Assembly (NCBI GenBank): GCA_039989475.1
Contig: JBDXHU010000011.1
Span: 1 to 64,000 of the forward strand
From: JBDXHU01 sp039989475
Lineage (GTDB): Bacteria; Pseudomonadota; Gammaproteobacteria; Pseudomonadales; Halieaceae
Direction: 5' to 3'
Length of the DNA stretch: 64,000 nucleotides
Position 1 is the first letter of the stretch; each line of letters starts with the position of its first letter. The position numbers and the translations under genes are program-made. Shown piece by piece: positions 17,093 to 25,934 of this stretch. Under the pieces are notes generated by a model. That model did no database searches. It was not told where the DNA came from and saw nothing but the letters and a program-made list of their open reading frames with translations.

Positions 17093-18256
17093 TCAGGCGG
17101 CAGCCGCAGCCACTGACTGTTTCTCCCCGGCGTTCACCAGGGTGGAGAAGCGCTGCTGTTGATAGTCGGCATCACCGAACAGGGTGTTGGCGATCATCAG
17201 GCGCTTGACGTAGGAGCCCACCGAGAGCTCCTCGGTCATACCCATGCCGCCGTGCATCTGGATGCCCTCACCGCCGATCTTGCGACCGGCGCGACCCACC
17301 ATGACTTTCAGCGCCAGCAGGCTGCGCTGGGCGTCCTCATCGCCGGCATCCAGTGCGCATACCGCGCGGTAGAGCAGAGACCTGGTGTTCTCACAGGCGG
17401 CGAACATATCCACCATGCGGTGCTGCAGGGCCTGGAAGGAACCGATATGGGTGCCGAATTGCTTGCGGGTTTTCAGGTATTCCAGGGTCTGGGCATTAAG
17501 GGACTCCATGGCACCCAGGGCATCTGCAGCAACGGCGAGCACCGCCTGGTCTACCACGGGGCTCATCAGTCCATAGCCCTCACCGATCCCGCCAATAACG
17601 GCTTCTGCGGTGACGTTTCCCAGCGTAATATTGGCCGCTTCACGCCCATCGGTCATACGATAGGTGGTGGTGGTTACTCCTTCAGCCGAGGGGTCGACCA
17701 GGAACAGGCTCAGGCCGCTCTCGCCTGACTGCTCACCGGAGCTACGCGCCAGCACAATCAGCTTCTGCGCGGCGCCGCCGTTGAGTACCACCGTTTTCTC
17801 ACCGTTGAGTACCCAGTTCACTCCATCCTGCCGCGCGCGGGTTTTAACATCGGTGATGGCATAGCGGCTTTGTCGCTCGGCGAAGGCAAAAGTACCCTGC
17901 AGTTCACCGGCGACTACCTGCGGGATCAGTTTGTTCTTCAGCTCCTCGCTGGCACCGGCCTGCAGCAAACCACCAAACAGCAATACTGTCGGCAGGAAAG
18001 GCTCCGCCACCAGGCCGCGGCCAAACTCCTGCATGATGACCATGGTATCCACCGGGCCGCCGCCGAAACCGCCGTACTCCTCGGCAAAGGGGATGGACAG
18101 CCAGCCCAGTTCCGCAAATTGCTGCCAGTTGTCCGCACTGAAACCGTGCTCTAGCGCTACCGTTTCATTGCGCTTGTCGAAGGCGTAGGTGTCATGGACG
18201 AAGCGCGCAACGCTGTCCTGGATCATGGTCTGTTCTTCGGAAAGATTAAAATTCAT
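17093..18256 (-). CDS. Acyl-CoA dehydrogenase, alpha-like partner of an adjacent pair
   Basis: A 387-residue acyl-CoA dehydrogenase. Features are FNLSEEQTMIQDSVARFV at the N terminus, GTFAFAERQSRYA and NGEKTVVLNGGAAQKL in the middle, and HGGMGMTEELSVGSYVKRLM with NTLFGDADYQ at the C terminus. The last motif is typical of one half of the heterotetrameric (alpha2-beta2) dehydrogenases known from steroid side-chain breakdown in actinobacteria. The next gene upstream encodes a second ACAD of the complementary type. The heteromeric state is inferred from motif and pairing. A good Shine-Dalgarno (AAGGAGAAA) precedes the start. Confidence 0.9.
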   Translation of the reverse strand: MNFNLSEEQTMIQDSVARFVHDTYAFDKRNETVALEHGFSADNWQQFAELGWLSIPFAEEYGGFGGGPVDTMVIMQEFGRGLVAEPFLPTVLLFGGLLQAGASEELKNKLIPQVVAGELQGTFAFAERQSRYAITDVKTRARQDGVNWVLNGEKTVVLNGGAAQKLIVLARSSGEQSGESGLSLFLVDPSAEGVTTTTYRMTDGREAANITLGNVTAEAVIGGIGEGYGLMSPVVDQAVLAVAADALGAMESLNAQTLEYLKTRKQFGTHIGSFQALQHRMVDMFAACENTRSLLYRAVCALDAGDEDAQRSLLALKVMVGRAGRKIGGEGIQMHGGMGMTEELSVGSYVKRLMIANTLFGDADYQQQRFSTLVNAGEKQSVAAAAA

Positions 18257-18278
18257 CGCATTTCTCCTTGCGTTCTAC

Positions 18279-19472
18279 CTACAGGCCCAGCACATGCTTG
18301 GCGGTAACATTCTTTTGTACTTCATCGGAACCACCGTAAATCGATGAGGCGCGTCCGCGGAAATACTGCTTCTGTGCAAAATCGGCAAAGTCATTGCCCA
18401 GTTGTGCCGGACTCAAATCACCCTGCAGGGTCTGGCTGTAGTAGCCCGCCACGTCCATGCGAAGTTCCTGTATCGACTGCTGGATAGTCGTCCCCTGTAG
18501 TTTCAGCAGGGAGGACTCAGGCCCGGGCATGCCGCCCTCTGCGGCGGAAGCCAGCACACGCAGTTCAGTGAACTCCAGGGCCATCAGGTCGATCTCAACA
18601 TCGGCCAGGCGCTTGGCGAATACCGGGTCCTGCAACAGGGGCTGGCCGCCATTTACTTCCGCACGGGCCAACTCACGCAACTGCTCAAGGTTGCGTTTCG
18701 AATCGGCGACTTCGGCAATGGACAGGCGCTCGTGCACCAACAGGGACTTGGCATAGGTCCAACCCTTGCCCTCCTCGCCAATACGGTTTTCCACCGGCAC
18801 ACGGGCATTGTCGAAGTGAACCTCATTCAGGTGATAAATACCGTCAATCGTCTCAATGGGGCTTACGGTCACGCCGGGGGTCGTCATGTCGATCAGCAGA
18901 AAACTGATGCCGTCCTGTTTGCGGCCACTGTTGTCGGTGCGCACCAGGCAGAATATCCAGTCGGCGGCCTGGGCGAAGGAGGTCCAGATCTTGCTGCCGT
19001 TGACCACGTAGTTTTCACCATCGCCATCGCGCTCGGCCTTGCACTGCAGTGAAGCCAGGTCGGAACCCGCGCCGGGCTCGGAATAGCCCTGGCACCACCA
19101 GTCATCGCTGTTGAGAATGCGCGGCAGAAAGCGGGCTTTCTGCTCATCGGTGCCATAGGTGTAGATAACCGGCGCCACCATGGTCACGCCGAAGGGAATC
19201 GGCGCGGGGGCACCCGTCTTGCCGCGCTCGGCGTTGAAGATAAAGTGTTGGGTGACACTCCAGTCCTGGCCACCGTACTCAACTGGCCAGCCGGGGGCCA
19301 TCCAGCCCTTTGCGTTGAGGCGGCGCTGATATTCAATCATGCCCTCCTTGAGGTCGAGCGAGGCTTCGGCGCCGTGCAACTTTGCCTTCAGGCCATCATC
19401 CATCACGCTGGCAAAAAACTGTTGAACTTCAGCCTGGAAGGCGAGTTCCTCATCGGTGAAACGAATATCCAT
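18279..19472 (-). CDS. Acyl-CoA dehydrogenase, beta-like partner of an adjacent pair
   Basis: A 397-residue acyl-CoA dehydrogenase beginning MDIRFTDEELAFQAEVQQFF, with WCQGYSEPGAGSDLASLQ, NGSKIWTSFAQAADWIFC and the C-terminal SIYGGSDEVQKN. In single-chain ACADs the last segment is usually IYEGT with the catalytic glutamate; here it is IYGGS, as in subunits of heterotetrameric steroid-type ACADs. With the downstream gene (22-bp gap) it probably forms a two-gene enzyme. The gene is three bases from the haloalkane-dehalogenase-like gene. Confidence 0.9.
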   Translation of the reverse strand: MDIRFTDEELAFQAEVQQFFASVMDDGLKAKLHGAEASLDLKEGMIEYQRRLNAKGWMAPGWPVEYGGQDWSVTQHFIFNAERGKTGAPAPIPFGVTMVAPVIYTYGTDEQKARFLPRILNSDDWWCQGYSEPGAGSDLASLQCKAERDGDGENYVVNGSKIWTSFAQAADWIFCLVRTDNSGRKQDGISFLLIDMTTPGVTVSPIETIDGIYHLNEVHFDNARVPVENRIGEEGKGWTYAKSLLVHERLSIAEVADSKRNLEQLRELARAEVNGGQPLLQDPVFAKRLADVEIDLMALEFTELRVLASAAEGGMPGPESSLLKLQGTTIQQSIQELRMDVAGYYSQTLQGDLSPAQLGNDFADFAQKQYFRGRASSIYGGSDEVQKNVTAKHVLGL

Positions 19473-19475
19473 GAA

Positions 19476-20468
19476 TTACCCCTTTTTGATATCCAATATT
19501 GCCTGCACACACTGCTGTGGCTGATCCTGTTGCAGGAAGTGGCCGGCGGGACTAATAGTTCGATGTTCCACGCCATTACAACCGGGAACCTTTTCAAGAA
19601 ACGCCTTATCACCTCCTGCCGTCACCGGGTCGTTGTCTGAAAAAGCACACATAAAGGGTTTATCGAACTGCTTGAGCACTTCCCACGCCGCCTTGTTCTC
19701 TTCTACTTCAGATTCATCGACAAACACGGGGACCAGGCTGGGAAAGCGCCGGGCTCCGGACATGTAGCTCTGATCGGGAAACGGCGCGGAATAAGCCGCA
19801 GCGACATCTACTGGCATCGACGACCCTGCTACCGCGCTCATCAAGTGGCCTATTTCCAGATCCGGACTCTCGGCGCAAAATTTGCGCCAGTACAGGAAGC
19901 CGGGTATGCCCGAAGTATCCTGAAATCGCTCGCCCAGCTCCTCCGCCTTAACCACCGGCAGCGTTTTATAGGCCTCTTTCAAGGGCTCGGTAAGCGCCTC
20001 GGGAATCATTCCGGTTGGCAAGCCCCCGTTTGACAATACTACCCCCGCAAAACGTTCGGGATATGCCGCCACCAGGCGCAGACCGATGAGGCTGCCCCAG
20101 TCCTGCAGGAACACGGTAATGCCCTTCAGATCCACCTGGGTTAACCAATCGCTCATCCAGGCGACATGGCGGGCGTAGGTGTAATCCTCGGTTTTTGTCG
20201 GCTTGTCGGAGCGCCCAAAACCCACCAGGTCGGGAGCGATCACCCTGAAGCCAGCCGCCACCAGAGGCGGGATCATATGACGATAAAGGTAACTCCAGAC
20301 GGGCTGGCCGTGCAGTAACAGCACTACATCGCCGTCGGCTGGCCCCTCGTCCAGGTAGTGGATGCGCAACGCTCCCCCCTCGGTGTCGTCTACCTGCAGG
20401 TAGTGAGGCTGGAAGGGGTAATCGACCAGGTCGTCGAAGCGCTCATCGGGTGTACGTTTGCATTCCAT
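19476..20468 (-). CDS. Haloalkane dehalogenase-like alpha/beta-hydrolase (HLD-I type)
   Basis: A 330-residue alpha/beta-hydrolase. HGQP (53-56) gives the oxyanion hole. The nucleophile elbow is VFLQDWGSLIGLR, with D123 followed by W124, the halide-binding tryptophan of haloalkane dehalogenases. An acid follows strand 6 in AFSDNDP (D280), and the base is H310 in SPAGHF. The position of the acid matches subfamily HLD-I (DhlA-like). A second halide-binding residue cannot be named with certainty. In this operon, first in line before two acyl-CoA dehydrogenases, it could remove a halogen or hydrolyse an ester-like bond in a lipid intermediate. Its promoter region, shared with the TonB receptor, has an operator copy at 20556. 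Confidence 0.82.
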   Translation of the reverse strand: MECKRTPDERFDDLVDYPFQPHYLQVDDTEGGALRIHYLDEGPADGDVVLLLHGQPVWSYLYRHMIPPLVAAGFRVIAPDLVGFGRSDKPTKTEDYTYARHVAWMSDWLTQVDLKGITVFLQDWGSLIGLRLVAAYPERFAGVVLSNGGLPTGMIPEALTEPLKEAYKTLPVVKAEELGERFQDTSGIPGFLYWRKFCAESPDLEIGHLMSAVAGSSMPVDVAAAYSAPFPDQSYMSGARRFPSLVPVFVDESEVEENKAAWEVLKQFDKPFMCAFSDNDPVTAGGDKAFLEKVPGCNGVEHRTISPAGHFLQQDQPQQCVQAILDIKKG

Positions 20469-20555
20469 ATTCTGAATATTCTCCCAGGGGTCTAATCGCG
20501 CCGCTGTGCATTCCTGCCGCGCTACTTCGTGATAGGGCTTGCGTTTCTATAGATA

Positions 20556-20574
20556 TTAACATATCTTGTGCCAG
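20556..20574. promoter_or_regulatory. Candidate regional operator, copy D (TTAACAT-N5-GTGCCAG)
   Basis: An inverted repeat with core TAACA-N7-TGCCA, one base off the TGRCA-N7-TGYCA seen at 6918, 26409 and 31961. It sits in the divergent promoter region of the haloalkane-dehalogenase-like operon (start 20468) and the TonB receptor (start 20629). It is the weakest of the four copies. Confidence 0.4.
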
Positions 20575-20628
20575 TAGATTATGTCATGTGATATGTCATT
20601 TCAATATAATTTTAAAAGGAGTATCGCA

Positions 20629-22869
20629 ATGAAGAAAATGAAACCCCTTGCTGCTGCCCTCGTCCTTGCAATCTATGGTTCGGGAGCTCTCGCCCAAGCC
20701 CGCACTCTGGAAGAGGTGATCGTTACCGCTACCAAGCGCGCCGAGAGCCTGCAGGACGTGCCGGTGGCCGTGAACGCCTTCAGCGCAGACACCATCCAGG
20801 AAGCCGGTATCAACAATGCGGGCGACCTGGCGATCATGACCCCGGCCCTGAATATCAACGTCAACCAAAGCCCGTTCAATGCTCGCATGACCATCCGCGG
20901 CATTGGCACCGCACAGACCGACCCGGCGCTGGAGCCTTCCGTGGGCCTGTTTGTCGATGGTGTGTTCCTGGGACGCACTGGCCTTGGTATGTCCGACCTC
21001 ACTGACATCGAGCGTATCGAGGTGTTGCAGGGCCCACAGGGTACCCTGTACGGCAAAAACACCAACGCCGGCGCCATCAGTGTGATCACCAAAAAACCCA
21101 ACTTTGACCAGTTCGAAGGCTACGTGGAAGGCACCGCCGGAGATTACAGCATGTATCGGCTTACCGCTTCCGCCTCCGGCCCGATCTCGGACAACCTGGC
21201 CTTCCGCCTGTCCGGCAATGTGCACCAACGCGATGGCTATTACGACAACAGCGCGGGGGATGACCTCAACGATGCCGATGACTGGAATATACAGGGCAAG
21301 CTGCAGTGGGAGCCGACGGATTCATTGAGCATCCTGCTCAGCGGCAGTCATATCGACCGGGACATCGCCTGCTGCGCTGCGGACGCGGTGCAAAGCGAAT
21401 CAGTCAACAATGAACTCGCCAACCAGGGCTTTCGCCCTGACAAGAACGACCCCTACGACTACGACGTACAACCGGGCGTCAAAAACAGCTTTGACATGGA
21501 TTCAGACCTGCTGTCGATGACCATCGACTACGACATCGGCTGGGGCGAGATCACATCGATCACCGCCTGGAACGACTACGACTACAGCGTGAGCCAGGAT
21601 CCTGACCGCTCGCAGTTGGATGTACTCGCCGTGCGCAACGATGATTTTTCCGGCGACAGCTTTTCCCAGGAATTACGTTTCACCTCAGAGGCTGGCGAAT
21701 ACATCGACTACATGGTGGGTTTGTTCTACTACGAGCAGACCACCAAGCGCGGTGGCAGTAATCCCTTTGTCTTCATCGGTGATGATTTCATCAATATAGC
21801 CAATCAACAGAACCTGCCACCGCCTTTTCCGCCGAACCCCCCGGGTGCCGGCTTCTTCGCCCAGCCCGGTGACAACCTGGTTGTGGACTACAAGCAGGAC
21901 ACCGACACCATTGCAATCTTCAGCCAGGCGACCTGGCACATCGGTGATATCTGGCACCTCACCGGCGGCCTGCGCTGGAGCGACGAGGAAAAGAAGTCGG
22001 ACCTGTTCAGCCAGACCAACTCCACCGCATTATCCGTAACTCTATTGGGCCGCTCGTTCCTTGATTCCGTCTCCACTCCCATCGACGCCAACCTGGATCG
22101 CAGCTCGGACAACGTGGACTGGATGGTCCGCGCCGCCATGGATATCGGTGATGACAGCATGGTCTACGCCAGTGCAGCGACCGGGACAAAGTCGGGCGGC
22201 TTCCAAACAGTCTTCGGTACGCCGGATGACCGGGAATTCGACGACGAGGACACCACCACCTATGAACTGGGCGTTAAGTCCACACTGCTGGACGCCAGGC
22301 TGCGCATCAACGCCGCCGCATTCTACACCGAGATCGACGACTTCCAGTCGCAACGGCAGTTGGAAACAGGTCTCGGCACGTTTGTATCCAACGAGGCGGA
22401 AGTCGAAGTCTCCGGTGTGGACTTTCAACTGGAAGCCATGCCACTGCCCAACCTGACGCTGAGCGCCGGCCTGCTCTACATGCACAAGTACGAGATCACC
22501 GACGGGCCAGAGGATGGCGCCGAATTACCATTTACCGCCGATTACAGCGGCAATCTCGCGGCCACCCTGGTGTTTCCGCTGGGTGACGGCGCGATCTACT
22601 GGCGCACTGACTACAGCTACATGGACGACCACAGTACCAATGTGGCAAAGGCCGCGGACCTGAGGGATTCGGACTTCGACGACAGGAACCTGGTGAACAG
22701 CAAGCTCGGCTGGCGCAATGATAACTGGAACGTCTCGATCTGGGGCAAGAACCTGACCGACGACGAGTATGCTACCCAGACAGCCTCACCGTTTCTGATA
22801 ACAGGCATGGACGCCTACTTCCTGGCGCCGCCGCGGACCTACGGCGCTACTCTGCGCTATGACTTTTAG
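20629..22869 (+). CDS. TonB-dependent outer-membrane receptor 1
   Basis: A 746-residue outer-membrane transporter. The signal peptide ends at GSGALAQA. The TonB box region reads LEEVIVTATKR. The plug follows (VPVAVNAFSADTIQEAGI, then RIEVLQGPQGTLYGKNTNAGAI, the characteristic plug signature). The rest is beta-barrel, ending in an aromatic residue (LRYDF) as expected for BAM-dependent insertion. The ATG at 20629 is chosen because AAGGAG precedes it; the longer frame from 20581 would spoil the signal peptide. Receptors of this type import large or hydrophobic substrates, and its divergence from the ACAD operon suggests it brings in the lipid that operon degrades. A clear terminator follows. Confidence 0.93.
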   Translation: MKKMKPLAAALVLAIYGSGALAQARTLEEVIVTATKRAESLQDVPVAVNAFSADTIQEAGINNAGDLAIMTPALNINVNQSPFNARMTIRGIGTAQTDPALEPSVGLFVDGVFLGRTGLGMSDLTDIERIEVLQGPQGTLYGKNTNAGAISVITKKPNFDQFEGYVEGTAGDYSMYRLTASASGPISDNLAFRLSGNVHQRDGYYDNSAGDDLNDADDWNIQGKLQWEPTDSLSILLSGSHIDRDIACCAADAVQSESVNNELANQGFRPDKNDPYDYDVQPGVKNSFDMDSDLLSMTIDYDIGWGEITSITAWNDYDYSVSQDPDRSQLDVLAVRNDDFSGDSFSQELRFTSEAGEYIDYMVGLFYYEQTTKRGGSNPFVFIGDDFINIANQQNLPPPFPPNPPGAGFFAQPGDNLVVDYKQDTDTIAIFSQATWHIGDIWHLTGGLRWSDEEKKSDLFSQTNSTALSVTLLGRSFLDSVSTPIDANLDRSSDNVDWMVRAAMDIGDDSMVYASAATGTKSGGFQTVFGTPDDREFDDEDTTTYELGVKSTLLDARLRINAAAFYTEIDDFQSQRQLETGLGTFVSNEAEVEVSGVDFQLEAMPLPNLTLSAGLLYMHKYEITDGPEDGAELPFTADYSGNLAATLVFPLGDGAIYWRTDYSYMDDHSTNVAKAADLRDSDFDDRNLVNSKLGWRNDNWNVSIWGKNLTDDEYATQTASPFLITGMDAYFLAPPRTYGATLRYDF

Positions 22870-22919
22870 TACATCCAGGGACGGGGCGCTGCACTGACAC
22901 GAGCGTTCTCACCTTTTGA

Positions 22920-22950
22920 GGCATAGCTCTTCTGGGCTATGCCTTTTTTT
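22920..22950 (+). terminator. Rho-independent terminator after TonB receptor 1
   Basis: Hairpin GGCATAGC/GCTATGCC with an eight-base loop, followed by seven Ts, 50 bp past the receptor stop codon. It is also close to the end of the convergent GST-like gene. Confidence 0.85.
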
Positions 22951-22982
22951 ATGGGTACTCGGGGGGCACATTGGACTGTCCC

Positions 22983-24110
22983 CTATTTCCAAACCTCCAG
23001 GTTGTCGGATCGTTCCAGCTGTCTGTTCAGTTTGATGGAGAGGATGTCGGACATACCGCAGGCCTGGAGCATTTGTTCCACCGATGCCTGCTCGCTGGCA
23101 GCAAGGCCCCCGTGAATTGCCTGCACACGCGCCAGCAGGTGAAAGCGGTAAGGTTGCGCCAGGGCGCTGATGGTTTGCCCGCGCAGGGTAAACTCGCCAT
23201 TCCCCAGGGGATTGGCCAGCCGGCCTACGGCGGCGGTTCCGGCCTCGGGCTTGTGCTGGGCCAACCAGTCATTGATGCATTCGGCGGCGGCGCGGGTCTC
23301 GGGGACAAAATCTTCAGCCAGCACGCGCATTACCGCCAGCAGGGTTTCCGGTACCTCGTCGTCCGCCAGGAATCCCGTTCCCGGCGTGAAATACTCCGGC
23401 ACATCCTGGTCTACCCGGTTCATTCGCTCAACCCAGCGATAGACCCGCGTTGCGCGCTGCTGCATCAAGCGCGCCGGGTGGGGATCTCTTCCCAGGTGGG
23501 CATACATGGGCGCTAGCAGGCCGAAATCGCCTACACAGGGCTTCCAGCCCAGCAGGTAGGGGTACTGCTCAAAGTGGGCATTAAGCGCATCCAGATACTC
23601 CAGGTAGAGTTCTTCCACCAGTCCCTGCGACTGTTCGGTAACGCCAAAAATCTGCGCCGCGTAGCGCATTCGATCCATCATGTAGTCGGTTTTATCCTGC
23701 CGCTGCGGCGTGTCGCGCTGGGAGTACAGGAAGTGGTATCGAATAAAGTCCAGGTTCTCCTCCGGGTAATTCCAGCGATAGTGCATCGCTGGGCGCAACA
23801 ACCCGTCGGTGCCAATCACATCAAACAGCGCACTGATAATCTGCTGGCGCGGCCCCGTCGGCCGGCAGGGCCTGTCATTGGCGGCCTCGAAATGTTCGAT
23901 GATGGCGGCGCCATCGCGAATAACGTCGCCCTTCGGCGTCACCAGGGTGGGAATAGTAGGGAGTTTACCCTTGGGTAATACCTCTGCCTTGAAGCTTTCG
24001 TGGCCGGTGGACAGTTCCTGAAACGGGATACCCTGCTTGATCAGGTAGGCGCGAGCCCGGCCGGAGTAAAGTGAATGAGTGATGGCGTACAGGCGGTGCA
24101 CATCTGTCAT
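22983..24110 (-). CDS. GST-like protein, long atypical subfamily (paralogue 3)
   Basis: A 375-residue protein related to those at 5811-6851 and 6992-8035. The thioredoxin-like N domain starts HRLYAITHSLYSGRARAYLI. LPTIPTLVTPKGDVIRDGAAII follows the glutathione-site pattern. HYRW lies at 110-113 and GWKPCVGDFGLLAPMYAHLG gives the family's P-x3-DF block. The start at 24110 overlaps the sulfatase stop (TGATG), so the two are translationally coupled and this is a real operon. A longer frame starts at 24383 but runs antiphase through the sulfatase and is rejected. The best nearby match is the pseudogene at 50123, which shares RPAMH. Confidence 0.87.
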   Translation of the reverse strand: MTDVHRLYAITHSLYSGRARAYLIKQGIPFQELSTGHESFKAEVLPKGKLPTIPTLVTPKGDVIRDGAAIIEHFEAANDRPCRPTGPRQQIISALFDVIGTDGLLRPAMHYRWNYPEENLDFIRYHFLYSQRDTPQRQDKTDYMMDRMRYAAQIFGVTEQSQGLVEELYLEYLDALNAHFEQYPYLLGWKPCVGDFGLLAPMYAHLGRDPHPARLMQQRATRVYRWVERMNRVDQDVPEYFTPGTGFLADDEVPETLLAVMRVLAEDFVPETRAAAECINDWLAQHKPEAGTAAVGRLANPLGNGEFTLRGQTISALAQPYRFHLLARVQAIHGGLAASEQASVEQMLQACGMSDILSIKLNRQLERSDNLEVWK

Positions 24111-25933
24111 CAGTGCGATTCCTTTTTCATTCGATAGGCAACATAGAACGGCAGCAACACCAGCAGGGCCAGCAGGAACAGCAGTATTCCCTCGCGATAC
24201 TGTTTCTGTAGCATATTGGACACCAGCTGCTTCATCTGTGTATAGCCAGCAGGCAGGGGCAGTACGCCATTCTCGCGCTGGTAAAGTTGGTAGCGGGACA
24301 ACATGCGCTGAAAGGTGACGGAGTGGGTACTGGCAAGATCGACTGTCTCTCCGGGGTCCTCGACAATATTGAACAGTCGCCACTGGCCATCGCCCAGGGG
24401 CGGCTGGTTGACCACCAATTTGTAATCGCCCTGGAACAGGGCCGCATGGCCGGTCAGTTCGTAGCCCACCGCATCATCCTCGCTATAAACCCGCTCAGCC
24501 TCCCCTGTTAGCAGCGGCGTCAGGTCACGACCGATCATAGGCAACACCGGCCTGCCCGCATAGCGCTCGCCTGGCTGCGCGACACCGGCCATGGACAAGA
24601 TGGTGGGGGTGATGTCAGTGGCCCAGGTAAACGCGGGGCTCAGCTCACTGGCCTGCGGCAAAGGCTCACCGGCAATGATCAAGGGCACACGCATACCCCC
24701 CTCCCCTGTATAAAACTTGTAGAACGAAAGCGGGCTCGCGGAAGCGCTGGCAAAACTGGGACTGATCGTACTGTAGCTGCCCTTGAGGCCCAGGCGATCG
24801 TAATCCAGGTGGTAACCAAGCCTTCCGGGGCCAAGGTTGACGGGAAAAGCCATCGGATCGGCGGGACCGCTGCCTTCGCTGCCGTTATCCGAGGTAAAAA
24901 TGAAAATGGTATTTTCGTACTGCCCCTGTGACTTGAGATACCCCACCAGGCGACCGAAATGAAAGTCCATGGCTTCGATCATGCCCGCGTAAACCGCCAT
25001 ACGCTTGGCCTCGTAACGCTTGCGCTGTGCATCCAGCGAATCCCAATCGTCTGTGGTCGCCATATCCACCATAGCCGTATCCGGTGGCACTATGCCCAGT
25101 TCCACCGCCCGCTCCAGGCGCTGATTGCGCAGTGATTCCCAGCCCGCGTCGTACACCCCCATATATTTGTCGATGTACTCCTGTGGCGCCTGCACGGGTA
25201 TGTGCACAGCCTGGAAAGGCACATAGGCAAAAAAGGGTTGTCCGTCTTCCAGGTTGCTATCGATGAACTCAATGGTCTTGTCGATCAGGAAACGTGAAGA
25301 ATAGAAGTCATCTGGCAAGGTGATGCGCTCACCATCGGCAAACCAGTTGGCCTGGTCGTACAGGGGTATGTAAGGACGCTGCTCCCAGTTGTCGGCGCCG
25401 GAATCCATCAACGCCACCGTGCGCTCGAACCCGCGCCGGCTGGGACGTTTATCCGGGGTGGCCCCCAGGTGCCACTTGCCCGCCATATAGGTGTGATAGC
25501 CGGCGTCTTCCAACAGGGTGGCCACGGTCACCACGTTGTCACCCAGCACGCCCTGGTAGTGGGCGTGAGTGCGCTGCTCGGGCGCCAGCATTTCAGGAAT
25601 ATTCGGCACACCGGCCAGGTGGTTATCCACGCCAGTGAGCAGCATGGCCCGGGCCGGGGCGCAGTTGGCGGCGGTGTGGTAGTTGGTGAATCGCACCCCC
25701 TGCTCTGCCAGGGCCGACAGGGTGGGCGTATTCACCTCGCTGCCATAGGGGGCAATGTCGGTGTAACCCAGGTCGTCTGCCAGGATAAACACGATATTCG
25801 GGCGTGGAGCAGCAGCGGGTGGCGCTTTGCTGAGCGCCTCAATCTCCTCACTTGCCTGTACCCCGGCAATTGAAAAGTTCAATGAAAGCGAGGCGGCCAG
25901 GCCCCACTGCCGGATGCCAGAAACTTTCACCAA
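24110..25933 (-). CDS. Arylsulfatase, Cys-type, C-terminally anchored (sulfatase 2)
   Basis: A 607-residue exported sulfatase. A signal peptide (to about residue 28), RPNIVFILADDLGYTDIAPYG with the metal aspartates, the formylglycine signature C91-A-P-A-R95, AGKWHLGA and FTSDNGSEGSG are present. A hydrophobic helix near the C terminus (ILLFLLALLVLLPFYVAY) followed by a basic tail would anchor it in the inner membrane facing the periplasm. It has about 200 residues of insertions compared with minimal sulfatases. It is one base from the preceding small membrane protein gene and overlaps the GST-like gene, indicating a three-gene operon. Substrate unknown. Confidence 0.92.
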   Translation of the reverse strand: MVKVSGIRQWGLAASLSLNFSIAGVQASEEIEALSKAPPAAAPRPNIVFILADDLGYTDIAPYGSEVNTPTLSALAEQGVRFTNYHTAANCAPARAMLLTGVDNHLAGVPNIPEMLAPEQRTHAHYQGVLGDNVVTVATLLEDAGYHTYMAGKWHLGATPDKRPSRRGFERTVALMDSGADNWEQRPYIPLYDQANWFADGERITLPDDFYSSRFLIDKTIEFIDSNLEDGQPFFAYVPFQAVHIPVQAPQEYIDKYMGVYDAGWESLRNQRLERAVELGIVPPDTAMVDMATTDDWDSLDAQRKRYEAKRMAVYAGMIEAMDFHFGRLVGYLKSQGQYENTIFIFTSDNGSEGSGPADPMAFPVNLGPGRLGYHLDYDRLGLKGSYSTISPSFASASASPLSFYKFYTGEGGMRVPLIIAGEPLPQASELSPAFTWATDITPTILSMAGVAQPGERYAGRPVLPMIGRDLTPLLTGEAERVYSEDDAVGYELTGHAALFQGDYKLVVNQPPLGDGQWRLFNIVEDPGETVDLASTHSVTFQRMLSRYQLYQRENGVLPLPAGYTQMKQLVSNMLQKQYREGILLFLLALLVLLPFYVAYRMKKESH

Positions 25934-25934
25934 C

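Noticed and set aside
20581..20604. Direct repeat ATGTCAT in the TonB receptor 1 leader as another operator
   Set aside because: It is a direct, not inverted, repeat and lies downstream of the better 7-5-7 site; it could be random AT-rich sequence.
20596..21228. A 210-codon open frame antisense to TonB receptor 1
   Set aside because: It is a shadow of the receptor's codon bias; it has no Shine-Dalgarno or recognisable domain, and the plus-strand gene is unambiguous.
24111..24383. N-terminal extension of the GST-like gene by 91 codons
   Set aside because: It runs out of frame through the sulfatase 2 coding region, while the ATG at 24110 gives a normal GST N terminus and a TGATG overlap.
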